Notes: a model not told the origin generated them from the letters alone. 64,000 nt of DNA from Pseudomonas sp. Bout1 (GCF_034314165.1 NZ_JAVIWK010000001.1:1193001-1257000), one strand, 5' to 3'; positions 40,566-49,837 are shown, numbered from the stretch's first letter. A program made the numbers and translations.

Positions 40566-41588
40566 TCAGTGAGTGCGGGTAACTTTGCTCAGGTGGCGCG
40601 GCTGGTCCGGGTCCATGCCCCGGGCGACCGCCAGGCCGGCGGCCATCACGTAAAAACTCTGGATCGCCAGGATCGGGTCCAGGGCCGGGTGTTCGGCGCG
40701 GCTTAGTGTCAGGTCGCGTTCGGCGATGTCGTCGGGGGCGGCCAGCAGCACGCGGGCGCCGCGCTGGCGCATGTCGGCGGCCAGACTCAGCAGGCCGGCT
40801 TGCTCGGCGCCGCGCGGGGCGAAGACCAGCAGCGGGTAGTTGTCGTCGATCAGGGCCATCGGGCCATGGCGCACCTCGGCGCTGCTGAAGGCTTCGGCCT
40901 GGATCGCCGAGGTTTCCTTGAGCTTGAGCGCGGCTTCCTGGGCGATGGCAAAGCCGGCGCCACGGCCGATCACCATCAGTTGCTGGCAATCGCGCAGGGC
41001 ATTGATGGCCACGCTCCAGTCTTGCCTGGCGGCTTCACGCAAACCGTCGGGCAAGGCCTGGCAGGCTTGCAACAATTGAGCTTCCTGGTTCCAGTGGCCG
41101 ATCAATTGGGCACTGGCACTCAGGGTGGCGATAAAGCTTTTGGTGGCGGCAACGCTTTGCTCTGGCCCGGCACACAGCGGCACGTGGAATTCGCAGGCGG
41201 CTTCCAGTGGCGAGTCTTCGGCGTTGACCATCGAGATGCTCAAGGCGCCGCGCTTGCGCAACAGGCGCAGGCTGTTGACCAGGTCCGGGCTTTGCCCCGA
41301 CTGGGAGAAACCGAACGCCACTTGCCCGCTGACTTTGAGCGGCGATTGCAGCATGGTCACCACCGACATTGGCAACGACGCCACCGGAATCCCCAGATGT
41401 TGCATGGTCAGGTAGGCGAAGTAACTGGCGGCGTGGTCCGAGCTGCCGCGGGCGATGGTCATCGCCACTTGCGGTGGCTGGCGACGCAGGCGGCCGGCGA
41501 CTTCCACCAGCAGCGGGTCCAGGCGTTGCAGTTGAGCCTCGACGGCCTCGCAGGAGGCCAGGGCCTCTTCAAGCATTTTTGAAGTCAA
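40566..41588 (-). CDS. SIS-domain aminotransferase/deaminase (GlmS-like isomerase, NagB-type role)
   Basis: The protein has 340 residues with two SIS domains: IARGSSDHAASYFAYL with GFSQSGQSPDLV in the first, and GRGAGFAIAQEAALKLKETS in the second, as in the isomerase half of GlmS and AgaS. It replaces classical NagB and should convert glucosamine-6-phosphate to fructose-6-phosphate. TTG at 41588 is preceded by GGAG at the right distance; the ATG at 41576 has no ribosome site of its own but overlaps the nagA stop. Either start overlaps nagA, so translation is coupled. Confidence 0.88.
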   Translation of the reverse strand: MTSKMLEEALASCEAVEAQLQRLDPLLVEVAGRLRRQPPQVAMTIARGSSDHAASYFAYLTMQHLGIPVASLPMSVVTMLQSPLKVSGQVAFGFSQSGQSPDLVNSLRLLRKRGALSISMVNAEDSPLEAACEFHVPLCAGPEQSVAATKSFIATLSASAQLIGHWNQEAQLLQACQALPDGLREAARQDWSVAINALRDCQQLMVIGRGAGFAIAQEAALKLKETSAIQAEAFSSAEVRHGPMALIDDNYPLLVFAPRGAEQAGLLSLAADMRQRGARVLLAAPDDIAERDLTLSRAEHPALDPILAIQSFYVMAAGLAVARGMDPDQPRHLSKVTRTH

Positions 41589-42675
41589 TGGTTTCTCCTT
41601 CGACCATTACGTCGGTGAGGTGCAGGGAGCGGTCCAGGCGCACGCAGTCGGCAAAGCTGCCGGGCTGCAGGCGACCGCGTTCTTCCAGGCCCAGATAGTC
41701 CGCAGGAAATTGCGACAGGCGTTGTGAGGCTTCGCTGATCGGCAGGCCGATCTTCACCAGGTTGCGCAGCGCCTGGTCCATGGTCAGGGTGCTGCCGGCC
41801 AGCGTTCCATCGGCCAGGCGCACGCCGCCCAGGCACTTGGTCACGGTGTGGCTGCCCAGCTTGTATTCACCGTCGGGCATGCCGGCGGCGGCGGTGGAGT
41901 CGGTGACGCAGTACAGGCACGGGATCGAACGCAAAGCCACGCGCATGGCGCCAGGGTGCACGTGCAGCAGGTCGGGAATCAGCTCGGCGTATTTGGCGTG
42001 GGCCAGCGCCGCGCCGACAATCCCGGGCTCGCGGTGATGCAGCGGGCTCATGGCGTTGTACAAGTGGGTGAAGCTGGTGGCACCCGCGGCCAGCGCGGCA
42101 ACGCCTTCTTCATAGCTGCCCAGGGTGTGACCGATCTGCATGCGCACGCCACGTTCGCTCAAGGCGCGGATCAGGCCGTCATGGCCGGCAATTTCCGGGG
42201 CAATGGTGATCACCCGGATCGGCGCCAGTCGCAGGTATTCTTCGACTTCGGCCATCAAGGCGGTGTGGGCGAAATTCGGCTGTGCACCGAGTTTTCCCGG
42301 GTTGATGTAGGGACCTTCCAGGTGCACGCCCAGCACCCGGGCGGTGCCGGTCGGGCGGCTTTCGCAATAGGTGCCGATTTCGCCGAGCACGCGGGAAATT
42401 TCATCCACCGGCGCGGTCATGGTGGTGGCCAGCAGCGAGGTGGTGCCAAACCGCACGTGGGTGCGGGTGATGGTCTGGAACGCATCGGCGCCTTCCATGA
42501 TGTCTTTGCCGCCACCGCCGTGCACGTGCAGGTCGATAAAGCCAGGCAGCAAGTACGGCAGGTCGTTGTCGGCCGGGTCGCACGGGTTGCCTTCAACGGC
42601 TGTCACCTTGCCGTGCTGGTGCACCAGGCGGCCGCGAATCCAGCCGTGTGGCGTGAGGATATTGTCTTCGGACAT
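41569..42675 (-). CDS. nagA: N-acetylglucosamine-6-phosphate deacetylase
   Basis: Removes acetate from GlcNAc-6-phosphate. Amidohydrolase of 368 residues with the metal-site motifs: PGFIDLHVHGGGG, HLEGPYINP (catalytic region), QIGHTLGSY, THLYNAMSPLHHREPG and the catalytic Asp in VTDSTAAAG. The start MSEDNILTPHG leaves 10 bases after the nagR stop. First enzyme gene of the operon nagR-nagA-SIS-nagF-nagE. Confidence 0.95.
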   Translation of the reverse strand: MSEDNILTPHGWIRGRLVHQHGKVTAVEGNPCDPADNDLPYLLPGFIDLHVHGGGGKDIMEGADAFQTITRTHVRFGTTSLLATTMTAPVDEISRVLGEIGTYCESRPTGTARVLGVHLEGPYINPGKLGAQPNFAHTALMAEVEEYLRLAPIRVITIAPEIAGHDGLIRALSERGVRMQIGHTLGSYEEGVAALAAGATSFTHLYNAMSPLHHREPGIVGAALAHAKYAELIPDLLHVHPGAMRVALRSIPCLYCVTDSTAAAGMPDGEYKLGSHTVTKCLGGVRLADGTLAGSTLTMDQALRNLVKIGLPISEASQRLSQFPADYLGLEERGRLQPGSFADCVRLDRSLHLTDVMVEGETIDFKNA

Positions 42676-42685
42676 GGGCAGTTCT

Positions 42686-43444
42686 CTAAATTCGCAGTTC
42701 AGCGGAATAGTCGTGGCGGCGCAGCTCTGCGACGAAGTCGTAGTAGTCGTTGCGGCAGTAGGTGTCGGTGATTTCAATCGGGGTGTTGTCGGCGGTGTAG
42801 CCCACCCGGGTCATCAGCAGCATGGCGGTGCCGGGCGCGATGCCCACCAGGGCCGCGAACTCGTCCGAGGCGTTGATCGCCTGGATGTGCTGCAGGGCGC
42901 GCACGATGGGCTTGCCGATGCTTTCCAGGTATTCGTAGAGCGAGTTGCCGATGGCCTGCGGGTGCGGGAGGACGGAGGCGGGCATGGCGGTCATTTCAAT
43001 CGCCATCACCGTGTCGTCGGCCTTACGCAAACGCTTGAGCCGCGCGACCTTGTCGGCAGGCGACAGGCCCAGGCGGATCAATTCTTCATGGGTAGGTTGG
43101 GTGATGTCGCGCTCCAGCCACTGGGACGTCGGCACAAACCCCTTGAGCCGGAGCATTTCGCTGAAGCCCGAGAGGCGCGACAGCGGTTGTTCCAGGCGGG
43201 GTGTGATGAAGGTTCCGGAGCCTTGGCTGCGACGGATCAGGCCTTGTTCGAACAGCACTTCCAGCGCTTTGCGGGCGGTCACTCGGGAAATGCCCAGTTG
43301 CTCGCTGAGGGCGCGTTCCGAGGGCAATGCCTGCTCGGATTTCCACTGGCCGGCATGAATCGCGGCTTCGAGGTTGCGGGCCAGTTGCAGGTACAGCGGC
43401 GTCGATTGTTTCTCGTCGGGGCGCAGGGCCAGGATGGGGTTCAT
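42686..43444 (-). CDS. nagR: GntR/UTRA repressor of N-acetylglucosamine catabolism
   Basis: The protein has 252 residues: GntR winged helix (PSERALSEQLGISRVTARKALEV, LIRRSQGSGTFI) and a UTRA domain with the NagR-type end DTYCRNDYYDFVAELRR. The family binds GlcN-6-P or GlcNAc-6-P as inducer. ATG 43444 (MNPILALRPDEK) is used; the longer frame runs into the promoter region. It is first gene of the nag operon, so autoregulated. TGGTAT-type sites lie directly upstream. Confidence 0.92.
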   Translation of the reverse strand: MNPILALRPDEKQSTPLYLQLARNLEAAIHAGQWKSEQALPSERALSEQLGISRVTARKALEVLFEQGLIRRSQGSGTFITPRLEQPLSRLSGFSEMLRLKGFVPTSQWLERDITQPTHEELIRLGLSPADKVARLKRLRKADDTVMAIEMTAMPASVLPHPQAIGNSLYEYLESIGKPIVRALQHIQAINASDEFAALVGIAPGTAMLLMTRVGYTADNTPIEITDTYCRNDYYDFVAELRRHDYSAELRI

Positions 43445-43499
43445 CGTGTCGGTTTCCGATGCGGTTATTGGAGTGTTGTCGCCCGGTAGTGATCGCAAG

Positions 43500-43593
43500 C
43501 TAATACCACTTAAATACCATGTCAATGCAGCGAAAACGGTGCAGGCGAGCGTTTGCGGGCGCCTTAATAGTGCGCCAGTTGAAGTGGTATTAG
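43500..43593 (-). promoter_or_regulatory. nagR: Candidate NagR operators upstream of nagR
   Basis: CTAATACCACTT (43500-43511) and AAGTGGTATTAG (43582-43593) are perfect 12-base inverted repeats 70 bases apart. ATACCA is also repeated at 43503 and 43514, one helical turn apart. Two sites facing each other could support looping. NagR binding is inferred. Confidence 0.6.
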
Positions 43594-43707
43594 AGAGGTC
43601 TTTCTTTCGGGCAGAAGCGCGCAGCTTGCCGGGGTGAACTGGTATTCACCGGCAAGCCACCCACGGGGCGGGAATTTTTTTTGAATTATTTTACGAGGGG
43701 CGGGAAA

Positions 43708-44211
43708 TTACGGGCGAATCTCGATCATCGTGCCGTCTTTCACCAGGCTCCAGACTTCGCGCATGTCGACATTGCGCATGCCGATGCAACCGTCGGTCCA
43801 GTCCAGGGTGTGGAACAGTTCTTCGGGGTAGTCCTCGGCGTCGGGGGTGCCGTGGATCATGATCATGCTGCCGGGCTTGACCCCTTCGCGGCGGGCGCGG
43901 GCGGCGTCGCTGATATTGGGGTAGGAGATGTGCATGGCCAGGTTGAAGCGGTCGCTGGTCTTGCGCCAGTCGATCCAGTAGAAGCCTTCCGGGGTTCGGC
44001 GGTCGCCTTCCATCAGCTTGGTGCCCTTGGGGTTTCTGCCCAGGGAGATGCGGTAGGTCTTGAGGGGCTTGCCGTCGTTGATCAGTTGCAACTGATGGAC
44101 GGACTTAAGCACCAGGATTTTCTCGACGGGTTTGCCGCCCAGGATCAGTTGGGTGGAGGCTGGCGACAGCGTGGCAAACGACAGGCAGATCAGAGCAAGC
44201 AACCAACGCAT
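43708..44211 (-). CDS. L,D-transpeptidase (YkuD) family protein
   Basis: A secreted protein of 167 residues with signal peptide MRWLLALICLSFATLSPAST, then a YkuD domain: HQLQLINDGKPLKTYRISLG, GDRRTPEGFYWIDW, MIMIHGTP and DWTDGCIGMRN. The active-site Cys is present, but the usual SHGC is TDGC. Such enzymes form 3-3 cross-links or attach lipoproteins to peptidoglycan; short ones may have a carboxypeptidase or amidase role (YafK-like). It is followed (on the plus side) by the convergent nag promoter region. Confidence 0.88.
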   Translation of the reverse strand: MRWLLALICLSFATLSPASTQLILGGKPVEKILVLKSVHQLQLINDGKPLKTYRISLGRNPKGTKLMEGDRRTPEGFYWIDWRKTSDRFNLAMHISYPNISDAARARREGVKPGSMIMIHGTPDAEDYPEELFHTLDWTDGCIGMRNVDMREVWSLVKDGTMIEIRP

Positions 44212-44253
44212 TAAAACGGTATCCCCTGGAAAGACTACGTGCCGCCCGGATTG

Positions 44254-44802
44254 TTATTTGGCCAGCTGTTTGAGCGGCGGCACCGACTCGCTGCGCACCG
44301 GATACGACTGTTGCCTGCGGTCAGCAAAAAAGCATTCTAAGGTACGCCCGACCGTGCGGAAAGCCAGCTCGGACCAAGGGATGTCGGCTTCATCGAATAA
44401 GCGCACTTCGAGGCTTTCGGGGCCTGCAGCAAAGTCCAGGTCGATCAGTTCGGCGCGGTAGAAAATGTGCACCTGGCTGATGTGGGGCACGTCGATCAGG
44501 GTATAGATGCTCAGGTTGCGCACCCGGGCGCAGGCTTCTTCCATGGTCTCGCGCATGGCGGCCTGCTCGACGGTCTCGCCGTTCTCCATGAAGCCTGCGG
44601 GCAGGGTCCAGAAACCCAGGCGCGGCTCGATGGCACGGCGGCACAGCAGCACCTGCTCACCCCACACCGGCACGGTGCCCGCGACGATATTGGGGTTCTG
44701 ATAGTGAATAGTCTGACAGTGATCGCAAACATAACGCAGGCGTGCGTCGCCTTCGGGAATGCGCTGGGTGACCGGTTTACCGCACTGGCTGCAGAAGTTC
44801 AT
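44254..44802 (-). CDS. NUDIX hydrolase with N-terminal zinc ribbon
   Basis: The protein has 182 residues. A CxxC...CxxC zinc ribbon (FCSQCGKPV, VCDHCQTIHY) precedes a NUDIX box GFMENGETVEQAAMRETMEEACA. This is the Nudix_N_2 plus NUDIX arrangement, related to NudC but shorter, hydrolysing nucleoside diphosphate derivatives such as ADP-ribose or FAD. The start MNFCSQCG has AGGAACC upstream. It is divergent from a second NUDIX gene 146 bases away. Confidence 0.9.
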   Translation of the reverse strand: MNFCSQCGKPVTQRIPEGDARLRYVCDHCQTIHYQNPNIVAGTVPVWGEQVLLCRRAIEPRLGFWTLPAGFMENGETVEQAAMRETMEEACARVRNLSIYTLIDVPHISQVHIFYRAELIDLDFAAGPESLEVRLFDEADIPWSELAFRTVGRTLECFFADRRQQSYPVRSESVPPLKQLAK

Positions 44803-44948
44803 GCTGGGGTTCCTGGAGAGTGCGCCTATCTTGGCGTGACCGGGTATGGCCTGCAAGTTGTCGTTTAGCGACATGGCCAGGGTTTTGGGGTTGGGCGGGC
44901 GCAAGGTTTGGTGCATGATGCAAGGTAGCCAACAGACCGAGATGACTC

Positions 44949-45551
44949 ATGCTGGACGAGCTACTTCGCCGGGTAAGCAATCATACGCCACGCACGCTGG
45001 AGACCGACGGTCGTTTCCCGGAAGCGGCGGTACTGGTGCCCATCACCCGCAGTGACGAACCCGAGCTGATCCTGACCTTGCGCGCCAGTGGGTTATCGAC
45101 CCATGGCGGCGAAGTGGCGTTCCCCGGCGGGCGCCGCGACCCTGACGATCCGGACCTGATATTCACCGCCCTGCGCGAAGCCGAAGAAGAAATCGGCCTG
45201 CCGCCGGGGCTAGTGGAAGTGATTGGCCCGTTGAGCCCGCTGATTTCCCTGCACGGTATCCGTGTCACGCCGTATGTAGGCGTTATCCCCGATTATGTTG
45301 AATACCTGGCCAACGACGCCGAGATAGCCGCTGTTTTCAGCGTGCCCCTGGAGTTTTTTCGCCAGGACCCGCGCGAACACACCCACCGTATCGATTACCA
45401 GGGCCGCAGTTGGTATGTGCCCAGCTATCGGTTTGGCGAGTACAAGATCTGGGGCCTGACGGCGATCATGATCGTGGAGCTGATCAACCTGCTCTATGAC
45501 GATGCCGACATCAGCCTGCATCGTCCGCCGAAAAGCTTCATCAATACCTAA
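44949..45551 (+). CDS. NUDIX hydrolase, coenzyme A pyrophosphatase type (NudL/YeaB)
   Basis: The protein has 200 residues. The NUDIX box [25 protein letters not shown] is preceded by [11 protein letters not shown], the UPF0035/CoA-pyrophosphatase variant, and followed by [17 protein letters not shown]. Such enzymes cut CoA to phosphopantetheine and 3',5'-ADP. The next gene starts 40 bases downstream on the same strand. Confidence 0.9.
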   Translation: MLDELLRRVSNHTPRTLETDGRFPEAAVLVPITRSDEPELILTLRASGLSTHGGEVAFPGGRRDPDDPDLIFTALREAEEEIGLPPGLVEVIGPLSPLISLHGIRVTPYVGVIPDYVEYLANDAEIAAVFSVPLEFFRQDPREHTHRIDYQGRSWYVPSYRFGEYKIWGLTAIMIVELINLLYDDADISLHRPPKSFINT

Positions 45552-45591
45552 GAGCCAGATGGCCATTGTTCCCTGCCGTGAGGATCCACCT

Positions 45592-46116
45592 ATGAAATAC
45601 CGCCTGGGCGACGCCCGAGTCGAAACCCATCCGAACAGCTGGGTGGCCCCCAATGCCACGCTGGTGGGCAAGGTCAAGCTTGCGGAGGGCGCCAACGTCT
45701 GGTTCAACGCGGTGTTGCGCGGCGACAACGAACTGATCCTGATCGGCAAGAACAGCAACGTGCAGGACGGCAGCGTGATGCACACCGACATGGGTTACCC
45801 GCTGACCCTCGGCACCGGCGTGACCATCGGCCACAACGCCATGCTGCATGGCTGCACCGTCGACGATTACAGCCTGATTGGCATCAATGCGGTGATTCTT
45901 AACGGGGCGAAGATCGGCAAGCACTGCATCATCGGCGCCAATTCGCTGATCGGTGAAGGCAAGGAAATTCCCGACGGTTCGCTTGTGATGGGCTCGCCGG
46001 GCAAGGTGGTGCGGGAATTGACCGATGTGCAGAAGAAGATGCTCGAGGCCAGCGCTGCGCACTATGTGCATAACTCCCAGCGGTATGCCCGTGATCTGGT
46101 TGAGCAGGAAGAATGA
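45592..46116 (+). CDS. Gamma carbonic anhydrase family protein (YrdA-like)
   Basis: A left-handed beta-helix protein of 174 residues with hexapeptide repeats from residue 15 to about 130. The metal-ligand histidines are seen in [17 protein letters not shown]. YrdA-type proteins bind zinc, but carbonic anhydrase activity is often low. The start MKYRLGD has GTGAGGAT upstream. It overlaps the next gene by four bases (ATGA). Confidence 0.9.
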   Translation: MKYRLGDARVETHPNSWVAPNATLVGKVKLAEGANVWFNAVLRGDNELILIGKNSNVQDGSVMHTDMGYPLTLGTGVTIGHNAMLHGCTVDDYSLIGINAVILNGAKIGKHCIIGANSLIGEGKEIPDGSLVMGSPGKVVRELTDVQKKMLEASAAHYVHNSQRYARDLVEQEE

Positions 46117-46328
46117 ACCCGGTAGAACGACCCGTCGCCTCGCCCTGCGTGAGCATTTGCGCGCTGGATGACGATGATATCTGCACTGGCTGCCAGCGGA
46201 CGGTGGATGAAATCACCCGCTGGAGCCGCATGGACAACACCGAGCGCCGGGTGGTGCTGGGGTTGTGCCATGAGCGGGCGAAGGCGAGTGGGCTGCTTTG
46301 GATGATTCCTGGGAAGTCCGGCGCCTGA
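46113..46328 (+). CDS. DUF1289 small cysteine-motif protein
   Basis: The protein has 71 residues with [20 protein letters not shown], the C-x3-C-x8-C-x2-C pattern of DUF1289, probably binding an iron-sulfur cluster or zinc, then [10 protein letters not shown]. It overlaps the gamma carbonic anhydrase gene by ATGA, so the two are coupled. Function unknown. Confidence 0.9.
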   Translation: MNPVERPVASPCVSICALDDDDICTGCQRTVDEITRWSRMDNTERRVVLGLCHERAKASGLLWMIPGKSGA

Positions 46329-46335
46329 CCTGATG

Positions 46336-46410
46336 CCATCGCGGGCAAGCCCGCTCCCACATTTTGAACTGTGAATACATCTAAATGTGGGAGCTGGCTT
46401 GCCTGCGATA
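46336..46410. repeat. REPIN, GTGGGAGC..GCTTGCC.GCGAT family
   Basis: Arms CCATCGCGGGCAAGCCCGCT and ATGTGGGAGCTGGCTTGCCT lie between the DUF1289 gene and the VUT gene. Confidence 0.88.
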
Positions 46411-46480
46411 GGGCCCTCTCAGACGACATATTTCGAAATGTGAAGTACCCTGTGCCCCTTGTTCACAGGTCCCTCGCCCC

Positions 46481-46948
46481 ATGTTCTTCCTGATTGCCTA
46501 CATCAGCAGCGTCGTGCTGATCAATTTCGCTTTTTCCACCGCCCCGCACCTGGACGTCATCTGGTCTGCCTGGGGCGGCTTGGTGTTTGTCCTGCGGGAC
46601 ATGGTGCAAACCCGCTTCGGCCATGGCGCGATTATCGCCATGCTGGCGGCGCTGGTGCTGTCCTATATTACCTCCGACCCTTCCATCGCCCTGGCCAGCG
46701 CCACGGCGTTCGCGGTGTCCGAGTGCATCGACTGGCTTGTGTTCAGCATTACCAAGCGCCCGCTCCACGACCGCCTGTGGATAAGTTCGGCGCTGAGCAT
46801 TCCCCTCGATACCTTTATCTTTTTCGGCCTGATCGGCGCGCTCACGCCTGCCGTGGCCGGCACCGCCCTGGTCTCGAAATTCGCCGGGGTTACCGTGGTG
46901 TGGCTAGCCATGGCCTGGCGTTTGCGGCGCCAGCGCGTCGCCAACTGA
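46481..46948 (+). CDS. VUT-family membrane protein (preQ0/queuosine-precursor transporter-like)
   Basis: The protein has 155 residues with about five membrane segments. DMVQTRFGHGA near residue 40 and the DWLVFSITKRPLHDRLWISS region fit the VUT/DUF165 family, whose better-known member YhhQ imports 7-deazapurine precursors of queuosine. It lies directly upstream of purT, another purine-linked gene. The short length suggests a subfamily distinct from YhhQ (about 220 residues). Substrate not proven. Confidence 0.75.
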   Translation: MFFLIAYISSVVLINFAFSTAPHLDVIWSAWGGLVFVLRDMVQTRFGHGAIIAMLAALVLSYITSDPSIALASATAFAVSECIDWLVFSITKRPLHDRLWISSALSIPLDTFIFFGLIGALTPAVAGTALVSKFAGVTVVWLAMAWRLRRQRVAN

Positions 46949-46956
46949 AGCCAATC

Positions 46957-46973
46957 TTTACAGTTCATGTAAA
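46957..46973 (+). promoter_or_regulatory. purT: Palindrome in the purT upstream region
   Basis: TTTACA-GTTCA-TGTAAA is a perfect 6-5-6 inverted repeat. It overlaps a possible -10 (TAAAAT), 45 bases before purT, and could be a repressor site. No known Pseudomonas regulator is assigned. Confidence 0.4.
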
Positions 46974-47017
46974 ATGCCGGCCTTTCTCCCCATGATCCGC
47001 TCCCCTGAGGACCTGAG

Positions 47018-48199
47018 ATGACCCGAATCGGAACTCCATTGTCGCCAACCGCGACCCGCGTAATGCTGTGTGGCTGCGGTGAGCTGGGCAAGGAAGTGGT
47101 AATCGAGCTGCAACGCCTGGGCGTTGAAGTGATTGCCGTGGATCGCTACGCCAACGCGCCGGCCATGCAGGTTGCCCATCGCAGCCACGTGATCAACATG
47201 CTCGATGGCGCCGCCCTGCGTGCCGTGATCGAAGCCGAAAAGCCGCACTTCATCGTGCCGGAAATCGAAGCGATCGCCACCGCCACCCTGGTGGAGCTGG
47301 AAGCCGAAGGCTTCACCGTGATCCCTACCGCCCGCGCGACGTTGCTGACCATGAACCGCGAAGGCATCCGTCGTCTGGCCGCTGAAGAGCTGGACCTGCC
47401 GACCTCGCCGTACCACTTCGCCGACACCTTCGAGGACTATAGCAAGGCCGTCACCGACCTGGGCTTCCCGTGTGTGGTCAAGCCGGTGATGAGTTCGTCG
47501 GGCAAGGGCCAGAGCCTGCTGCGCAGTGCCGACGATGTGCAAAAAGCCTGGGATTACGCCCAGGAAGGCGGCCGTGCCGGCAAGGGCCGGGTGATCATCG
47601 AAGGCTTTATCGACTTCGACTACGAAATCACCCTGCTGACCGTGCGCCACATCGGCGGCACTACCTTCTGCGCGCCAGTCGGTCACCGTCAGGAGAAAGG
47701 CGACTACCAGGAATCCTGGCAGCCACAGGCCATGAGCCCGGTTGCCCTGGCGGAATCCGAGCGCGTTGCCAAAGCCGTGACCGAGGCCTTGGGTGGCCGC
47801 GGTCTGTTTGGCGTTGAGCTGTTTATCAAGGGTGATCAGGTGTGGTTCAGCGAAGTGTCGCCGCGCCCCCATGACACTGGCCTGGTGACCCTGATTTCCC
47901 AGGACTTGTCGCAGTTCGCCTTGCATGCGCGGGCAATTCTCGGCCTGCCAATCCCGTTGATCCGTCAGTTCGGGCCTTCGGCTTCGGCGGTGATCCTGGT
48001 GGAGGGGCAGTCGACCCAGACGGCTTTTTCCAACCTGGGTGCAGCCTTGAGCGAGCCGGATACGGCGTTGCGTCTGTTTGGCAAGCCGCAAGTGAACGGC
48101 CAGCGCCGTATGGGCGTGGCGTTGGCGCGGGATGAGTCGATTGAGGCTGCCCGGGCTAAAGCTACCCGTGCTTCGAAGGCGGTTGTTGTAGAGCTGTAG
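47018..48199 (+). CDS. purT: Formate-dependent GAR transformylase (PurT)
   Basis: Forms formylglycinamide ribonucleotide from GAR, formate and ATP, the alternative to PurN. ATP-grasp enzyme of 393 residues: [18 protein letters not shown] pre-ATP-grasp strand, [16 protein letters not shown] loop, [24 protein letters not shown] metal-site region. [10 protein letters not shown] is the usual start. It is convergent with the MFS gene over a REPIN. Confidence 0.96.
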   Translation: MTRIGTPLSPTATRVMLCGCGELGKEVVIELQRLGVEVIAVDRYANAPAMQVAHRSHVINMLDGAALRAVIEAEKPHFIVPEIEAIATATLVELEAEGFTVIPTARATLLTMNREGIRRLAAEELDLPTSPYHFADTFEDYSKAVTDLGFPCVVKPVMSSSGKGQSLLRSADDVQKAWDYAQEGGRAGKGRVIIEGFIDFDYEITLLTVRHIGGTTFCAPVGHRQEKGDYQESWQPQAMSPVALAESERVAKAVTEALGGRGLFGVELFIKGDQVWFSEVSPRPHDTGLVTLISQDLSQFALHARAILGLPIPLIRQFGPSASAVILVEGQSTQTAFSNLGAALSEPDTALRLFGKPQVNGQRRMGVALARDESIEAARAKATRASKAVVVEL

Positions 48200-48211
48200 C
48201 CGAGTCGCGCC

Positions 48212-48281
48212 CATCGCGGGCAAGCCCGGCTCCCACAGGGAAATGCATTCCAAATGTGGGAGCCGGGCTTGCCCGCGATGG
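48212..48281. repeat. REPIN between convergent purT and MFS genes
   Basis: Arms ATCGCGGGCAAGCCCGGCTC and GTGGGAGCCGGGCTTGCCCG; the inner bases GGGAAATGCATTCC form a small palindrome. Confidence 0.9.
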
Positions 48282-48288
48282 CGGTCTA

Positions 48289-49599
48289 TCAGCTAACGCG
48301 ATTCAAGTCGTTATTGCGCGTCTCTTTCAGGCACAAGACAGCAATCAAGCTGATCACCGCTGCCGCCGACACATACCCGCCCACATAACTCAAACCGCCC
48401 ATCGCCACCAGCTTGGTTGCGAAGAACGGTGCGGCCGATGCACCCACAATCCCGCCCAGGTTATACGCCGCCGAAGCGCCGGTATAACGCACGCGGGTCG
48501 GGAACAGTTCCGGCAACATCGCGCCCATCGGGGCAAATGTCACGCCCATCAAAAACAGCTCCAGCGCCAGGAACAGCGCCACGGCCCAGGTTGAACCGTG
48601 GGTCAGCAGCGGTTCCATGGTGAAACCGGAGAGGATGGTCAGAATAGCCCCCACAATCAGCACCGGCTTACGCCCGTAACGGTCGCTTGCCCACGCCGCC
48701 AGCGGTGTCGCGGCGCCCATGAACAGCACCGCGAAGCACAGCAGGCCGAGGAAGGTCTCACGGCTGTAGCCCAGCGTGGACACGCCGTAGCTCAGTGAAA
48801 ACGCCGTGGTGATATAGAACAGCGCATAACACACCACCATCGACGCGGCGCCCAGCAGCACCGGCAGCCAATGCTGGCTGAACAGTTCCACCAGCGGCAC
48901 CTTTACCGGCGCCTCTTTAGCCACGGCATTCGCGAACACCGGGGTTTCATGCAGCTTGAGCCGCGCATACAGGCCGACCATCACCAGCGCCGCGCTGAGG
49001 ATGAACGGAATGCGCCAGCCCCAACTGCGGAACTGCTCGTCATTCAGGTTCATGGCCAGGATCAGGAACAGCCCGTTAGCCGCCAAAAAGCCAATCGACG
49101 GGCCCAGTTGCGGGAACATGCCGAACCAGGCGCGTTTGCCTTTCGGTGCGTTCTCGGTGGCCAGCAACGCCGCGCCACCCCATTCGCCGCCAAGCCCGAG
49201 GCCCTGGCCGAAGCGCAGCACGCAGAGCAGGATCGGCGCCCAGGCCCCGATGCTGTCGTAACCGGGCAGCAAGCCGATCAGCGTGGTGCACACGCCCATC
49301 AGCAGCAAGGAGGCGACCAGTGTCGACTTGCGGCCGATCCGGTCACCGAAATGACCGAACAGCGCCGAACCCAGGGGCCGCGCGATAAACGCGATACCGA
49401 AGGTCAGGAACGAGGCAAGCATCTGCGCCGTGCCGGAGGTTTGCGGGAAGAACACGGGGCCGATCACCAGGGCAGCGGCGGTCGCGTAGATATAGAAGTC
49501 GTAGAACTCGATGGCGGTGCCGATGATGCTCGCGGTAGCGACCCGGGCCGTCGAGTTGGTCGGGGCGGCGGTCGCCGACTCGTTATAGGTGGTGCTCAT
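48289..49599 (-). CDS. MFS transporter, metabolite:H+ symporter (MHS) subfamily
   Basis: The protein has 436 residues and twelve hydrophobic segments. ASIIGTAIEFYDFYIYATAAAL at the start and FGHFGDRIGRKSTL in the first cytoplasmic loop are MHS hallmarks; a second DRYGRKP loop occurs in the second half. Relatives carry dicarboxylates, shikimate or proline/betaine; the substrate here is unknown. MSTTYNE at 49599 is chosen over ATG 49620 because AGGGA lies 7 bases upstream. Confidence 0.9.
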   Translation of the reverse strand: MSTTYNESATAAPTNSTARVATASIIGTAIEFYDFYIYATAAALVIGPVFFPQTSGTAQMLASFLTFGIAFIARPLGSALFGHFGDRIGRKSTLVASLLLMGVCTTLIGLLPGYDSIGAWAPILLCVLRFGQGLGLGGEWGGAALLATENAPKGKRAWFGMFPQLGPSIGFLAANGLFLILAMNLNDEQFRSWGWRIPFILSAALVMVGLYARLKLHETPVFANAVAKEAPVKVPLVELFSQHWLPVLLGAASMVVCYALFYITTAFSLSYGVSTLGYSRETFLGLLCFAVLFMGAATPLAAWASDRYGRKPVLIVGAILTILSGFTMEPLLTHGSTWAVALFLALELFLMGVTFAPMGAMLPELFPTRVRYTGASAAYNLGGIVGASAAPFFATKLVAMGGLSYVGGYVSAAAVISLIAVLCLKETRNNDLNRVS

Positions 49600-49734
49600 T
49601 GAGGTATCCCTGACGGTCATTGCGCGTTTGAACGCGGATTATTATTGGTCGAACACCCGTGGATCAGGGTTGCGCGCGGGGCGGCTCGGGATGGGAGCAC
49701 GCACCGGTCAGACACAACATGGCGGCGCCTGCCC

Positions 49735-49837
49735 CTGTAGGAGCGAGCTTGCTCGCGATGCTCGTTAACGATAACACGGGGAACCTGACAGCCAACGCCA
49801 CTCTGAGGTTTTTCGCGAGCAAGCGCGTTCCTACAGG
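49735..49837. repeat. REPIN whose right arm supplies the stop codon of the CorC-like gene
   Basis: Arms CTGTAGGAGCGAGCTTGCTC and GAGCAAGCGCGTTCCTACAG around a spacer with CTCGTTAACGATAAC. The minus-strand gene beginning at 51048 ends ...TAC CTG TAG inside the right arm. Confidence 0.9.

Noticed and set aside
38013..40706. Plus-strand ORF of 897 codons
   Set aside because: Antisense shadow of nagF, which has complete PTS motifs in the other direction.
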